This document shows, piece after piece, positions 1-6,754 of a stretch of DNA of 9,212 nucleotides. The position numbers were made by a program, and so were the translations under genes. How positions within the stretch are numbered: position 1 is the stretch's first letter; each line of letters starts with the position of its first letter. The DNA comes from Pseudomonadota bacterium (GTDB lineage: Bacteria > Pseudomonadota > Gammaproteobacteria > Xanthomonadales > Xanthomonadaceae): positions 1 to 9,212 of the forward strand of contig JAEWLO010000204.1 in the NCBI GenBank assembly GCA_023457475.1. Direction: 5' to 3'. A model generated the notes under the pieces. It had not been told where the DNA came from. It was given only the letters and a program-made list of their open reading frames with translations, and did no database searches.

Positions 1-53
1 ACCAGCGCGGCCACCGCGATCACCAGGTACTGCAGCAGCAGGCCCGTCGCCAA
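1..53 (-). CDS. Small hydrophobic protein downstream of feoB (N-terminal fragment)
   Basis: This is the start of a gene that continues past the left edge. Reading leftward from a TTG codon at 53-51 gives (M)ATGLLLQYLVIAVAAL, a hydrophobic stretch typical of an N-terminal membrane anchor. It overlaps the end of feoB by 34 nt in another frame. In Xanthomonadaceae a short membrane-anchored protein (I recall it as DUF6587, a FeoB-associated small protein) commonly follows feoB and begins in just this way, which is why I call it coding. No ATG or GTG is available near the start and the ribosome site is weak, so the TTG start is an inference. Its role is unknown; FeoC-like or Cys-rich partners of FeoB are the obvious comparison. 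Confidence 0.55.
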   Translation of the reverse strand, partial: MATGLLLQYLVIAVAAL

Positions 54-1909
54 CAGCCGCCGCCCAGGGCCTTGGTCACCTGGTAGGTGACCAGCGCCGC
101 CACGTAGGCTGCCGCGAACAGGTAGAAGGTGGCAAAGCCGACCTGCTTCCACGAATTGGTCTCACGTTTGATGGTGGCCAGCGTCGAGATGCACATCGGC
201 GCGTAGATGAACCACACGAGCAGCGACAGGCCGGTGGCCAGGGACCAGCCGTCAGCCACCACCGGGGTGAGCGCCTGGATGGCGGCATCGTCATCGGCTG
301 CCTGCAGCGCGTAGATCGTGGCCAGCGAGGACACCGCCACTTCGCGCGCACCCATGCCCGGGATCAGGGCGATGCAGATCTGCCAGTTGAAGCCCAGCGG
401 CGCGAAGAACACCGCCATGGCGTGACCGATCTGACCGGCGAAGCTGTAGTCGATCGCCGGCATGGTTGCGTTCTCGGGCGCGCCCGGGAACGACAGCAGC
501 ACCCACAACAGAATGGTCAGCGCCAGGATGATGCCGCCCACGCGCTTGAGGAAAATCATGCCGCGCTCGTACAACCCCACCGCCAGATCGCGCGGGTGCG
601 GGATGCGGTACGAGGGGAGTTCCAGCATCAGTGGGTGCTCGCTCTTGTCGCGACGCCACTTCTTCATCACCCACGACATCAGCAGCGCGCTGAGAATGCC
701 GGCCACATACAGTCCGAACAGCACCAGGCCCTGCTGACTGACGAAGCCCCACAGCGTCTTCTGCGGGATGAACGCACCGATCAGCAGCGCGTACACCGGC
801 AGCCGTGCCGAACAGGTCATCAGCGGGGCGACCAGGATCGTGGCGAGACGGTCGCGCGGGTCCTGGATGCTGCGGGTCGCCATGATGCCGGGCACCGCGC
901 AGGCGAAGCTGGACAGCAGCGGGATGAACGAGGGCCCGGACAGACCGGCCGACGCCATCATGCGGTCGAGCAGGAACGCGGCACGCGGCAGGTAACCGGA
1001 CTCCTCCAGCGCCAGGATGAAGGCGAACAGGATCAGGATCTGTGGCAGGAACACCACCACGCCGCCCACGCCGGCGATGATGCCGTCGGTCAGCAGACTG
1101 GTGAGCGGACCTTCCGGCAGGTGGGCAGCGGCCAGTTCGCCCAGCCAGCCGAAGGCCGCTTCGATACCGTCCATCATCGGCGTGGCCCAGGCGAACACCG
1201 CCTGGAAGATGAGGAACATCACCACCACCAGGGTGAGCAGCCCGAACACGGGATGCAGCAGCCAGCGGTCCAGGGTGTCGTCGATTTTCGCGGTGCGGCT
1301 CGGCATGCTGACCGCCGCCGCCAGGATATCGCGCACCTGCGCGTGGTAGTCGCCCGACGGGTGCGGCACTTCGACCGGGGCCTGCAGGTGCGGCACCATC
1401 GCGTCCAGCCGCTCGACCAGCGCGCGTGCGCCCTGGCGGCGTACCGCCACGGTTTCCACCACCGGCACGCCCAGGGCCTGCTCAAGGGCCTGCACGTCGA
1501 TCTTGATGCCGCGACGCTGCGCGGCATCCACCATGTTCAGGGCCACGATCATCGGCTTGCCCAGCTCGCGCAGCTCCAGCGCGAAGCGCAGATGCAGGCG
1601 CAGGTTGGTGGCGTCGATCACGCACAGCAGCACGTCCGGTGCCGCTTCACCGGGGTAGAAGCCCCGGCAGAAATCACGCGTGATCGCCTCGTCCAGGCTG
1701 GCCGGATGCAGGCTGTAGGCACCGGGCAGGTCGAGGACCGCGAACTCGCGGCCCGACGGCGAGCGAAGACGGCCTTCCTTTCGCTCCACGGTGACACCGG
1801 TGTAGTTGGCCACCTTCTGGCGGCTGCCGGTCAGCTGGTTGAACAGCGCGGTCTTGCCGCTGTTGGGATTCCCCACCAGGGCCACGCGCACGGCGGCGGT
1901 CGCGCTCAT
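20..1909 (-). CDS. feoB: Ferrous iron transporter FeoB (short form)
   Basis: Inner-membrane Fe(II) importer with a cytosolic GTPase domain. The N-terminal G domain has G1 GNPNSGKT (13-20), a G2 threonine in NYTGVTVE (about 35-42), G3 DLPG (60-63) and G4 NMVD (125-128). A helical linker follows to about 215, then a polytopic membrane region with both Gate motifs: FACAVPGIMATR (Cys337) with MTCSARLPVY (Cys366), and GMGAREVAVSSLA with PMCISTLA near 519-577. At 629 residues it is shorter than the roughly 770-residue enterobacterial type and lacks its C-terminal extension, as is usual for short FeoBs. The ATG at 1909 overlaps the feoA stop (ATGA) and has GGAGG 6 nt upstream. Oddity: the last 12 or so residues (CWRRACCCSTW) do not look like FeoB and are read from DNA that encodes the next gene in another frame. 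Either the stop has drifted downstream or there is a small frameshift. Confidence 0.97.
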   Translation of the reverse strand: MSATAAVRVALVGNPNSGKTALFNQLTGSRQKVANYTGVTVERKEGRLRSPSGREFAVLDLPGAYSLHPASLDEAITRDFCRGFYPGEAAPDVLLCVIDATNLRLHLRFALELRELGKPMIVALNMVDAAQRRGIKIDVQALEQALGVPVVETVAVRRQGARALVERLDAMVPHLQAPVEVPHPSGDYHAQVRDILAAAVSMPSRTAKIDDTLDRWLLHPVFGLLTLVVVMFLIFQAVFAWATPMMDGIEAAFGWLGELAAAHLPEGPLTSLLTDGIIAGVGGVVVFLPQILILFAFILALEESGYLPRAAFLLDRMMASAGLSGPSFIPLLSSFACAVPGIMATRSIQDPRDRLATILVAPLMTCSARLPVYALLIGAFIPQKTLWGFVSQQGLVLFGLYVAGILSALLMSWVMKKWRRDKSEHPLMLELPSYRIPHPRDLAVGLYERGMIFLKRVGGIILALTILLWVLLSFPGAPENATMPAIDYSFAGQIGHAMAVFFAPLGFNWQICIALIPGMGAREVAVSSLATIYALQAADDDAAIQALTPVVADGWSLATGLSLLVWFIYAPMCISTLATIKRETNSWKQVGFATFYLFAAAYVAALVTYQVTKALGGGCWRRACCCSTW

Positions 1910-2160
1910 GCCCGGCCTCCGTCCGCCAGCGGCTGGATCCGGATGCGTTGCGCTTCGGCGATACGCAGGGCGAAACGGGTGAAGCCTACCTGTACCAGCA
2001 GCGGTTCTCCGCCGATCGGGCCACGGGCTACCAGACGCACGTTTTCACCCTGCACGAACCCCAGTTCCTGGAGCCGTCGGGCGATGGCGTCGTTTGCATG
2101 AAGTTCCTGCACGGCGTCCACCAGCGCGGAACCGTTCAGGGGCAGATCGGACAACGTCAC
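1906..2160 (-). CDS. feoA: Ferrous iron transport protein FeoA
   Basis: Small cytosolic SH3-like protein needed for FeoB function, thought to act at the FeoB G domain. It has 84 residues, the usual length. It carries the family pattern: a helical start (MTLSDLPLNGSALV), then ARRLQELGFVQGENVRLVARGPIGGEPLLVQVG, ending in a basic strand ALRIAEAQRIRI. The start is a GTG at 2160, chosen because GGAAG sits 7 nt upstream and the N-terminus then matches the family. The stop overlaps the feoB ATG by four bases, so feoB translation is probably coupled to feoA. It is the first gene of the feo operon, is divergent from liuC, and has a Fur box about 20 bp upstream, so repression by Fe-Fur is expected. Confidence 0.95.
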   Translation of the reverse strand: MTLSDLPLNGSALVDAVQELHANDAIARRLQELGFVQGENVRLVARGPIGGEPLLVQVGFTRFALRIAEAQRIRIQPLADGGRA

Positions 2161-2179
2161 AGGTCGGCTTCCGGTCGAT

Positions 2180-2198
2180 AAGAATGGTTATCAATATT
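2180..2198 (-). promoter_or_regulatory. Fur box upstream of feoA
   Basis: On the minus strand the site reads AATATTGATAACCATTCTT. It matches 14 of 19 positions of the classical Fur consensus GATAATGATAATCATTATC. It is an AT-rich island in very GC-rich DNA, 20 bp before the feoA start, and it includes a -10-like TAATAT (plus-strand 2194-2199). Fur bound here would block the feo promoter. I could not find a convincing -35, so the exact promoter is not fixed. Confidence 0.8.
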
Positions 2199-2240
2199 AG
2201 CATCGCCGCGTCGCGTCATGGCCCCGGTCCCCTGCACCGC

Positions 2241-2246
2241 TATGAT
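2241..2246 (+). promoter_or_regulatory. Candidate -10 element for the liuC operon
   Basis: TATGAT is one mismatch from TATAAT and lies 32 bp before the liuC start. Transcription would start near 2253, giving a leader of roughly 25 nt. The -35 region 17 bp upstream is GC-rich and does not match TTGACA, so an activator or a different sigma contact would be needed. A perfect 8-bp palindrome, TACATGTA (2250-2257), sits at the predicted start site and could be an operator. Confidence 0.35.
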
Positions 2247-2278
2247 CCGTACATGTAGATGGAGCACGACCAATCCCC

Positions 2279-3067
2279 ATGAATGACGACCTCAAGAGTG
2301 AACGCCACGGTCCGGTCCTGACCCTGTGGCTGAACCGCCCCACCCTGCACAACGCGTTCGACGCCGGACTGATTGCCCGGCTGACCCTGGCCCTGGAGGC
2401 GGCCGGGCGTGACCCCGACGTCCGCGCGGTGGTGCTGGCCGGGCAAGGCCCTTCGTTCTCGGCCGGGGCGGACATGCAGTGGATGCGCGGCATGGCGGCT
2501 GCCGGCGAGGAGGAAAACCGGCTGGACGCACTGGCGCTGGCCCGGCTCATGCGCACCTTGAACGAACTGCCCAAGCCCACCGTGGCCAGGGTCCACGGCG
2601 CGGCGTTCGGCGGCGGAGTCGGCCTGGTGGCGTGCTGCGACATCGCCATCGCCAGTACCCAGGCCCGCTTCGGCCTGACCGAAAGCCGGCTGGGACTGCT
2701 GCCTGCCGTCATTTCGCCTTATGTGATCGAGGCCATCGGAGCCCGGCAGGCGCGTCGCTGGTTTGCCACCGGTGAACATTTCGACGCCGACACCGCGCTG
2801 CGCATCGGCCTGGTGCACCACCTGGTGGAGCCCGAGCGCCTCGACGAAGCCGTGCAGCGCCAGCTCGGCCTGCTCGACAAGGCGGGACCGATCGCCGCTG
2901 CGACGGCGAAACAACTGGTGCGGCGCGTGGCACAGGGTCACGACCGCGACGCGCTGGACCGCGACAACGCCGCGCTGATCGCACGCCTGCGCGTCTCTCC
3001 GGAAGGCCAGGAAGGGCTTGGGGCATTTCTCGACAAGCGCGCGCCGCAATGGGTCACCCAGGACTGA
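2279..3067 (+). CDS. liuC: Methylglutaconyl-CoA hydratase, LiuC type (enoyl-CoA hydratase family)
   Basis: Cytosolic crotonase-fold enzyme of 262 residues. It probably hydrates 3-methylglutaconyl-CoA to HMG-CoA in leucine breakdown. Visible are the oxyanion-hole segments FSAGADMQWM (60-69) and HGAAFGGGVGL (106-116), and the catalytic Glu135 in FGLTESRLGLLPAVISPYV. The position of the first catalytic Glu of classical crotonases (Glu144 in the rat enzyme) is Gly115 here. As I recall, bacterial LiuC proteins also have GGGVG or GGGLG and the same PAVISPYV block, which favours LiuC over a general fatty-acid hydratase. The product of this reaction is the substrate of the next gene, HMG-CoA lyase, which supports the assignment. 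The ATG at 2279 has only a distant GGAG (14 nt away), so initiation may be weak or coupled to a short upstream frame. Another crotonase substrate is possible. Confidence 0.85.
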   Translation: MNDDLKSERHGPVLTLWLNRPTLHNAFDAGLIARLTLALEAAGRDPDVRAVVLAGQGPSFSAGADMQWMRGMAAAGEEENRLDALALARLMRTLNELPKPTVARVHGAAFGGGVGLVACCDIAIASTQARFGLTESRLGLLPAVISPYVIEAIGARQARRWFATGEHFDADTALRIGLVHHLVEPERLDEAVQRQLGLLDKAGPIAAATAKQLVRRVAQGHDRDALDRDNAALIARLRVSPEGQEGLGAFLDKRAPQWVTQD

Positions 3068-3073
3068 CCTGCA

Positions 3074-3091
3074 GGCGGCGTGGCCGCTTTT
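3074..3091 (+). terminator. Weak terminator-like hairpin after liuC
   Basis: A 5-bp GC stem (GCGGC, 3075-3079, with GCCGC, 3083-3087) has a 3-nt loop and is followed by TTTT (3088-3091), a few bases after the liuC stop. The stem and T-run are short, so partial termination or attenuation is the most it could give. It lies at the start of the 165-bp gap before the HMG-CoA lyase gene, in which I see nothing else firm. Confidence 0.3.
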
Positions 3092-3232
3092 GCGCATCTC
3101 CCGCGTATCTCCCTGACGTGGCTTGCCAGGGAACTGCGGCCCACTTTTCATCGTTGCCAGGATTTTTCGTGATCGCACCCGTACACCGCCCGCTGCCGGA
3201 CCTGCGCTGTTCCCTTCCGGAGGCGCGCCGCC

Positions 3233-4126
3233 ATGGATGACATCGTCCGCATCGTCGAGGTCGGCCCGCGCGACGGGCTGCAGAACGAAGCCCGCCCGGT
3301 GGCCACGGCCGACAAGATCGAGCTGATCCGGCAGCTGTCGCTGACCGGGTTGCGCACCATCGAGGCCACCAGTTTCGTCAGTCCTCGGTGGGTGCCGCAG
3401 TTGGCCGATGCCGCCGATGTGTATGCCGGCATCGCCCGTCGCCCGGGCATCGCCTACCCGGTGCTGGTCCCCAACGAGCAGGGCTATGAACGCGCGCGCG
3501 CGGTTGGCGTGGAGGAAGTCGCGGTGTTCACCGCCGCATCGGAAACCTTCAACCGCACCAACACCAATGCCGGCATCGACGAATCGCTGGCCCGCTTCGC
3601 GCCCATCCTGGCACGGGCGCAGGCCGACGGCGTCAAGGTCCGGGGTTATGTCTCCACGGTGCTCGGCTGCCCCTACCAGGGCGAAGTTCCGGTCAGCGAG
3701 GTGGTCCGCGTGGCCCGCGCGCTGCATGACATGGGCTGTTACGAAATTTCCCTGGGCGACACCATCGGCGTGGGCACCCCGCGCAAGGCCCGGGCGATGC
3801 TGCGTGCGGTCGCCGGCGAGCTGCCGATGGCAGCCCTGGCCGTGCATTTCCACGACACCTATGGCCAGGCCCTGGCCAATATCGATGCCTGCCTCGAAGA
3901 AGGCGTCCGCGTGGTGGATGCCGCCGTCTCCGGCGCGGGCGGCTGCCCCTATGCCAAGGGAGCGAGCGGCAATGTCGCCACCGAGGACGTGGTCTACCTG
4001 CTGCACGGCATCGGCATGCAGACCGGGATCGATCTGCCGGCCCTGGCCGCCACCGGGCGCTGGCTGGCGGCGCTGCTGGGACGCGAAACCGGCAGCAAAG
4101 CCGGCAGAGCGCTGGCGGCGACATGA
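3233..4126 (+). CDS. mvaB: Hydroxymethylglutaryl-CoA lyase
   Basis: Cleaves HMG-CoA to acetyl-CoA and acetoacetate, the last step of leucine catabolism (also called liuE). It is a TIM-barrel, metal-dependent enzyme of 297 residues, the normal bacterial length. Key residues line up with the human enzyme at a constant offset of 28: Arg13 and Asp14 in VGPRDGLQNE, the metal ligands His205 and His207 in HFHDTYGQ, catalytic Cys238 in SGAGGCPYAKGASGN, and Asn247. The ATG at 3233 is well supported by GGAGG at 3219-3223, 9 nt upstream. The stop overlaps the start of the following c-di-GMP gene (ATGA), which suggests translational coupling. The gene is separated from liuC by 165 bp, whereas in many proteobacteria a methylcrotonyl-CoA carboxylase subunit gene lies nearby. 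Confidence 0.95.
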   Translation: MDDIVRIVEVGPRDGLQNEARPVATADKIELIRQLSLTGLRTIEATSFVSPRWVPQLADAADVYAGIARRPGIAYPVLVPNEQGYERARAVGVEEVAVFTAASETFNRTNTNAGIDESLARFAPILARAQADGVKVRGYVSTVLGCPYQGEVPVSEVVRVARALHDMGCYEISLGDTIGVGTPRKARAMLRAVAGELPMAALAVHFHDTYGQALANIDACLEEGVRVVDAAVSGAGGCPYAKGASGNVATEDVVYLLHGIGMQTGIDLPALAATGRWLAALLGRETGSKAGRALAAT

Positions 4127-6720
4127 GCCGGGGCAGCGCGCGCAGGGAGGCGGCGGTCGGTGACCATCTCACCGCCCACGTCCATGCGCTCGCCGCGCTC
4201 GAACGTGCCCTCACCCATCCCCCCGGGGAAGACGAACTGAAGGCGGTGCTGCGCGATGTGCAGCAGGCACTTCAGGAGGCGATGGACGAACGCCAGCTGG
4301 CCCTGCGACGGTATGCGGCACTGTTTGACGCGGTGCCGGACCCGGTCAGCATCCTCAGCGAAAGCGGCGTGGTGCTGGACCTGAACAACGCCGGCGTGCG
4401 CGCCTACGGCCGGCCGCGGGAAGACATCGTCGGCCAGCCGATCGAACTGCTCAACCCGGATCTTCCCAGCGACCACCTCGACCCGGTCTGGGAGGCCCTG
4501 CGGCGCGGCGAGACCTACGTCATCGAGGTCACCAACATGCGCGGCGATGGCAGCCGCTTCCCGGTCGAGGTCCACTCGGCGGGGTTCGAACACCAGGGCG
4601 AACACTGCATCGTGGCGGTGGCGCGTGACCTGAGCAGCCGCTGGCAGGCCGAATCGCGCTACCGGCTGCTGATGGAGTCGATCGACAAGGGTGTGGTGCT
4701 GTTCGACCGCAATCTGCACGTGGTCTCCGCCAACCCGGCCGCGCACCGCATTCTGGGCACCCAGTCCAGCGGCGGCAGCCTGCAGCACCTGCTGACCCCG
4801 GACGACTGGATCAGCGTGGACGAGCACGGTCACCCGCTGACCCGCGAACAATGGCCGGCGGCGCAGTCGCTGCAGCGCGGGCGGATCATCCGCAGCACCA
4901 TCGTCGGCCTGTACCACCGACCGCGTGGGCGCATGATCTGGATTTCCACCACCAACGTGCCGGTCTACAGCAACGGCCGCGATACCCCGGACCATGTATT
5001 CGGGCTGTTCAGCGACATCACCGAGCTCAAGCGCAACAACACGCTGTTCGACCGCGCCCAGTCGCTGGCGCATATCGGCGGCTGGGAATGGGACCGCGGC
5101 CTGCAGCGCCTGTACCTCACCGATGAAGCCGCGCGCATTCTCGGCCAGGACCTGCCGATGCAGGATATGGCGCACCTGATGGAGTGCCTGCGCACGGACG
5201 ACCGCATGCAGCTGCAGGCCGCCCTGCTGGACGTGATCGACCGCCAGGTGCCCTTCGAGCTGGAACTGCAGGGCCAACGCAGCGACGGCCACTCGTTCTG
5301 GGTGCGGATGATCGGCGAGGCCGAAGCCGGCGATGTGGACGCCGCCCGCATCGCGGGAACGGTGCAGGACATTACCGCGCGCAAGCACGCGGAGGAGACC
5401 CTGCGCATCCAGGCCCGCACCGACCCCCTCACCGGAATCATGAACCGCGACGCGGTGCTGGGCGACCTGGCCACGCGCATGGCCAGCCCCACCCACAGCC
5501 GGGTGGCGGTGCTGTACATCGACCTGGACCGCTTCAAGACCGTCAACGACCTGCTGGGCCACAACGCCGGCGATGAGCTGCTGGTGGATGCCACCCGGCG
5601 CATCTCCACGGCGATCGGCACCGAGGGCCTGGTGGCCCGGTTCGGCGGCGATGAGTTCCTGGTGGTCTGCGACACCCGCGACCAGCCCGACCAGCCCGAG
5701 CGGCTGGCAGAAGCCATCACCCAGGCGTTCGCCCCGCCCTTCCGCTTCGGCAGCGACGAATTCGCGGTCACCACCAGCATCGGCATTGCCCGCGCCCCGC
5801 AGGACGGGCTGCGCCCGCAGGTACTGATCCAGAACGCCGATATCGCGATGTACGACGTCAAACGTCGCACCCGCAACGGCTGGCAGGTGTTCTCGCCGGA
5901 ACTGGCGCAGCGCCAGCACGACCGCCTGCAGATCGAGAGTCGCCTCCACCGGGCATTGGACGATGACGAGTTCCACCTGGTCTACCAGCCGCAGGTCGAC
6001 CTCAAGACCGGCCAGCTGATCGCCGCCGAGGCCCTGATCCGCTGGCGCAACTCGCAACTGGGCGAACTGCGCCCGGACATCTTCATCGGCCATGCGGAAA
6101 GCACCGGCGACATCGTGCGCATCGGGCAATGGGTGCTGCGCGAGGCGTGCCGCCAGGTGCGGCAGTGGCAGGACGACGGACTGGGCATCGTGCGTGTCGC
6201 GGTCAATGTCTCCTACCGCCAGTTCGTCGGCGAAGACCTGGCCCGCAACGTGCGCCAGGTGCTGGATGAGTTTTCGCTGCCGGGCACCGCGCTGGAACTG
6301 GAGTTCACCGAGCGGGTATTGATCGAGGATGCGCCGGATACGCTGCAGACCTTCGCCCGCCTCCGCGAGATGGGCGTGCAGCTGACCATCGATGACTTCG
6401 GCGAGGGCTACAGCGCGCTGAACTACCTGCGCCGGCTGCCCATCCACGGGCTCAAGCTGAGCCAGATGTTCGTGGAGGGCGTGCCGGGCAATCGCTCGGA
6501 CGTGGCCGTCTGCGAGGCGGTGTGCGGCATTGCGCGGAGCCTGGGGCTGGGACTGGTGGCCGAAGGCATCGAATCGGAAGCCCAGCGCCAGTATCTGCAG
6601 GGCATGGGCATTCCCGTGGGCCAGGGCTTCCTGTTCGCACCCGGGCTGGCCGCGGACGATTTCGCACGCCGGCTGGGTCCGGTGGCGGTGCACAACGGCG
6701 TCCGGCCCGGCTTCGGCTAG
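4123..6720 (+). CDS. PAS-PAS-PAS-GGDEF-EAL cyclic-di-GMP turnover protein
   Basis: Soluble signalling protein of 865 residues with no membrane segments. After a helical N-terminus (1-63) come three PAS-like domains (about 64-170, 178-303 and 308-425, the last PAS_3-like with HIGGWEW), then GGDEF (about 427-590) and EAL (about 603-852). The cyclase site looks intact: metal Asp467 in DLDRFKTVND and GGDEF at 508-512. The inhibitory RxxD motif is absent (GTEG at the expected place). In the EAL domain EALIR (636-640), Asn695, the ELEFTE glutamates, Asp757/Asp758, Lys778, Glu814/Glu817 and Gln834 are present. Two conserved spots differ: loop 6 reads DDFGEGYSAL, where T or A is usual at 761, and LKID is LKLS (Ser780). 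Net activity could therefore lean towards synthesis. The PAS ligands are unknown. It is coupled by ATGA to HMG-CoA lyase. Confidence 0.93.
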   Translation: MSRGSARREAAVGDHLTAHVHALAALERALTHPPGEDELKAVLRDVQQALQEAMDERQLALRRYAALFDAVPDPVSILSESGVVLDLNNAGVRAYGRPREDIVGQPIELLNPDLPSDHLDPVWEALRRGETYVIEVTNMRGDGSRFPVEVHSAGFEHQGEHCIVAVARDLSSRWQAESRYRLLMESIDKGVVLFDRNLHVVSANPAAHRILGTQSSGGSLQHLLTPDDWISVDEHGHPLTREQWPAAQSLQRGRIIRSTIVGLYHRPRGRMIWISTTNVPVYSNGRDTPDHVFGLFSDITELKRNNTLFDRAQSLAHIGGWEWDRGLQRLYLTDEAARILGQDLPMQDMAHLMECLRTDDRMQLQAALLDVIDRQVPFELELQGQRSDGHSFWVRMIGEAEAGDVDAARIAGTVQDITARKHAEETLRIQARTDPLTGIMNRDAVLGDLATRMASPTHSRVAVLYIDLDRFKTVNDLLGHNAGDELLVDATRRISTAIGTEGLVARFGGDEFLVVCDTRDQPDQPERLAEAITQAFAPPFRFGSDEFAVTTSIGIARAPQDGLRPQVLIQNADIAMYDVKRRTRNGWQVFSPELAQRQHDRLQIESRLHRALDDDEFHLVYQPQVDLKTGQLIAAEALIRWRNSQLGELRPDIFIGHAESTGDIVRIGQWVLREACRQVRQWQDDGLGIVRVAVNVSYRQFVGEDLARNVRQVLDEFSLPGTALELEFTERVLIEDAPDTLQTFARLREMGVQLTIDDFGEGYSALNYLRRLPIHGLKLSQMFVEGVPGNRSDVAVCEAVCGIARSLGLGLVAEGIESEAQRQYLQGMGIPVGQGFLFAPGLAADDFARRLGPVAVHNGVRPGFG

Positions 6721-6723
6721 AAT
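6718..6723 (+). promoter_or_regulatory. Candidate -10 element before the SDR gene
   Basis: TAGAAT, two mismatches from TATAAT, overlaps the stop codon of the c-di-GMP gene and lies 31 bp before the dehydrogenase start. No clear -35 is visible at 17 bp spacing. It could give the dehydrogenase and efpL their own transcription, separate from the liu genes. It could equally be chance. Confidence 0.25.
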
Positions 6724-6754
6724 CGGCGGCTCTTGAACACGCGGAAATCGCCTG

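Noticed and set aside
422..2101. A 559-codon open frame on the plus strand, opposite feoB
   Set aside because: Its Gln/His/Arg-rich translation is typical of antisense to a high-GC gene; FeoB on the other strand is unambiguous.
3140..3232. A promoter between liuC and the HMG-CoA lyase gene, based on two TTGCCA boxes
   Set aside because: No -10 element lies at proper spacing from either box, so I do not call it.
3489..3502. A short run of alternating CG within the HMG-CoA lyase gene
   Set aside because: It encodes ordinary Arg/Ala residues of the protein and is expected in DNA this rich in G and C.
2240..4006. A 588-codon open frame on the minus strand, opposite liuC and the HMG-CoA lyase gene
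   Set aside because: It spans two well-supported genes and their gap, has low-complexity composition and shows no recognisable motif.
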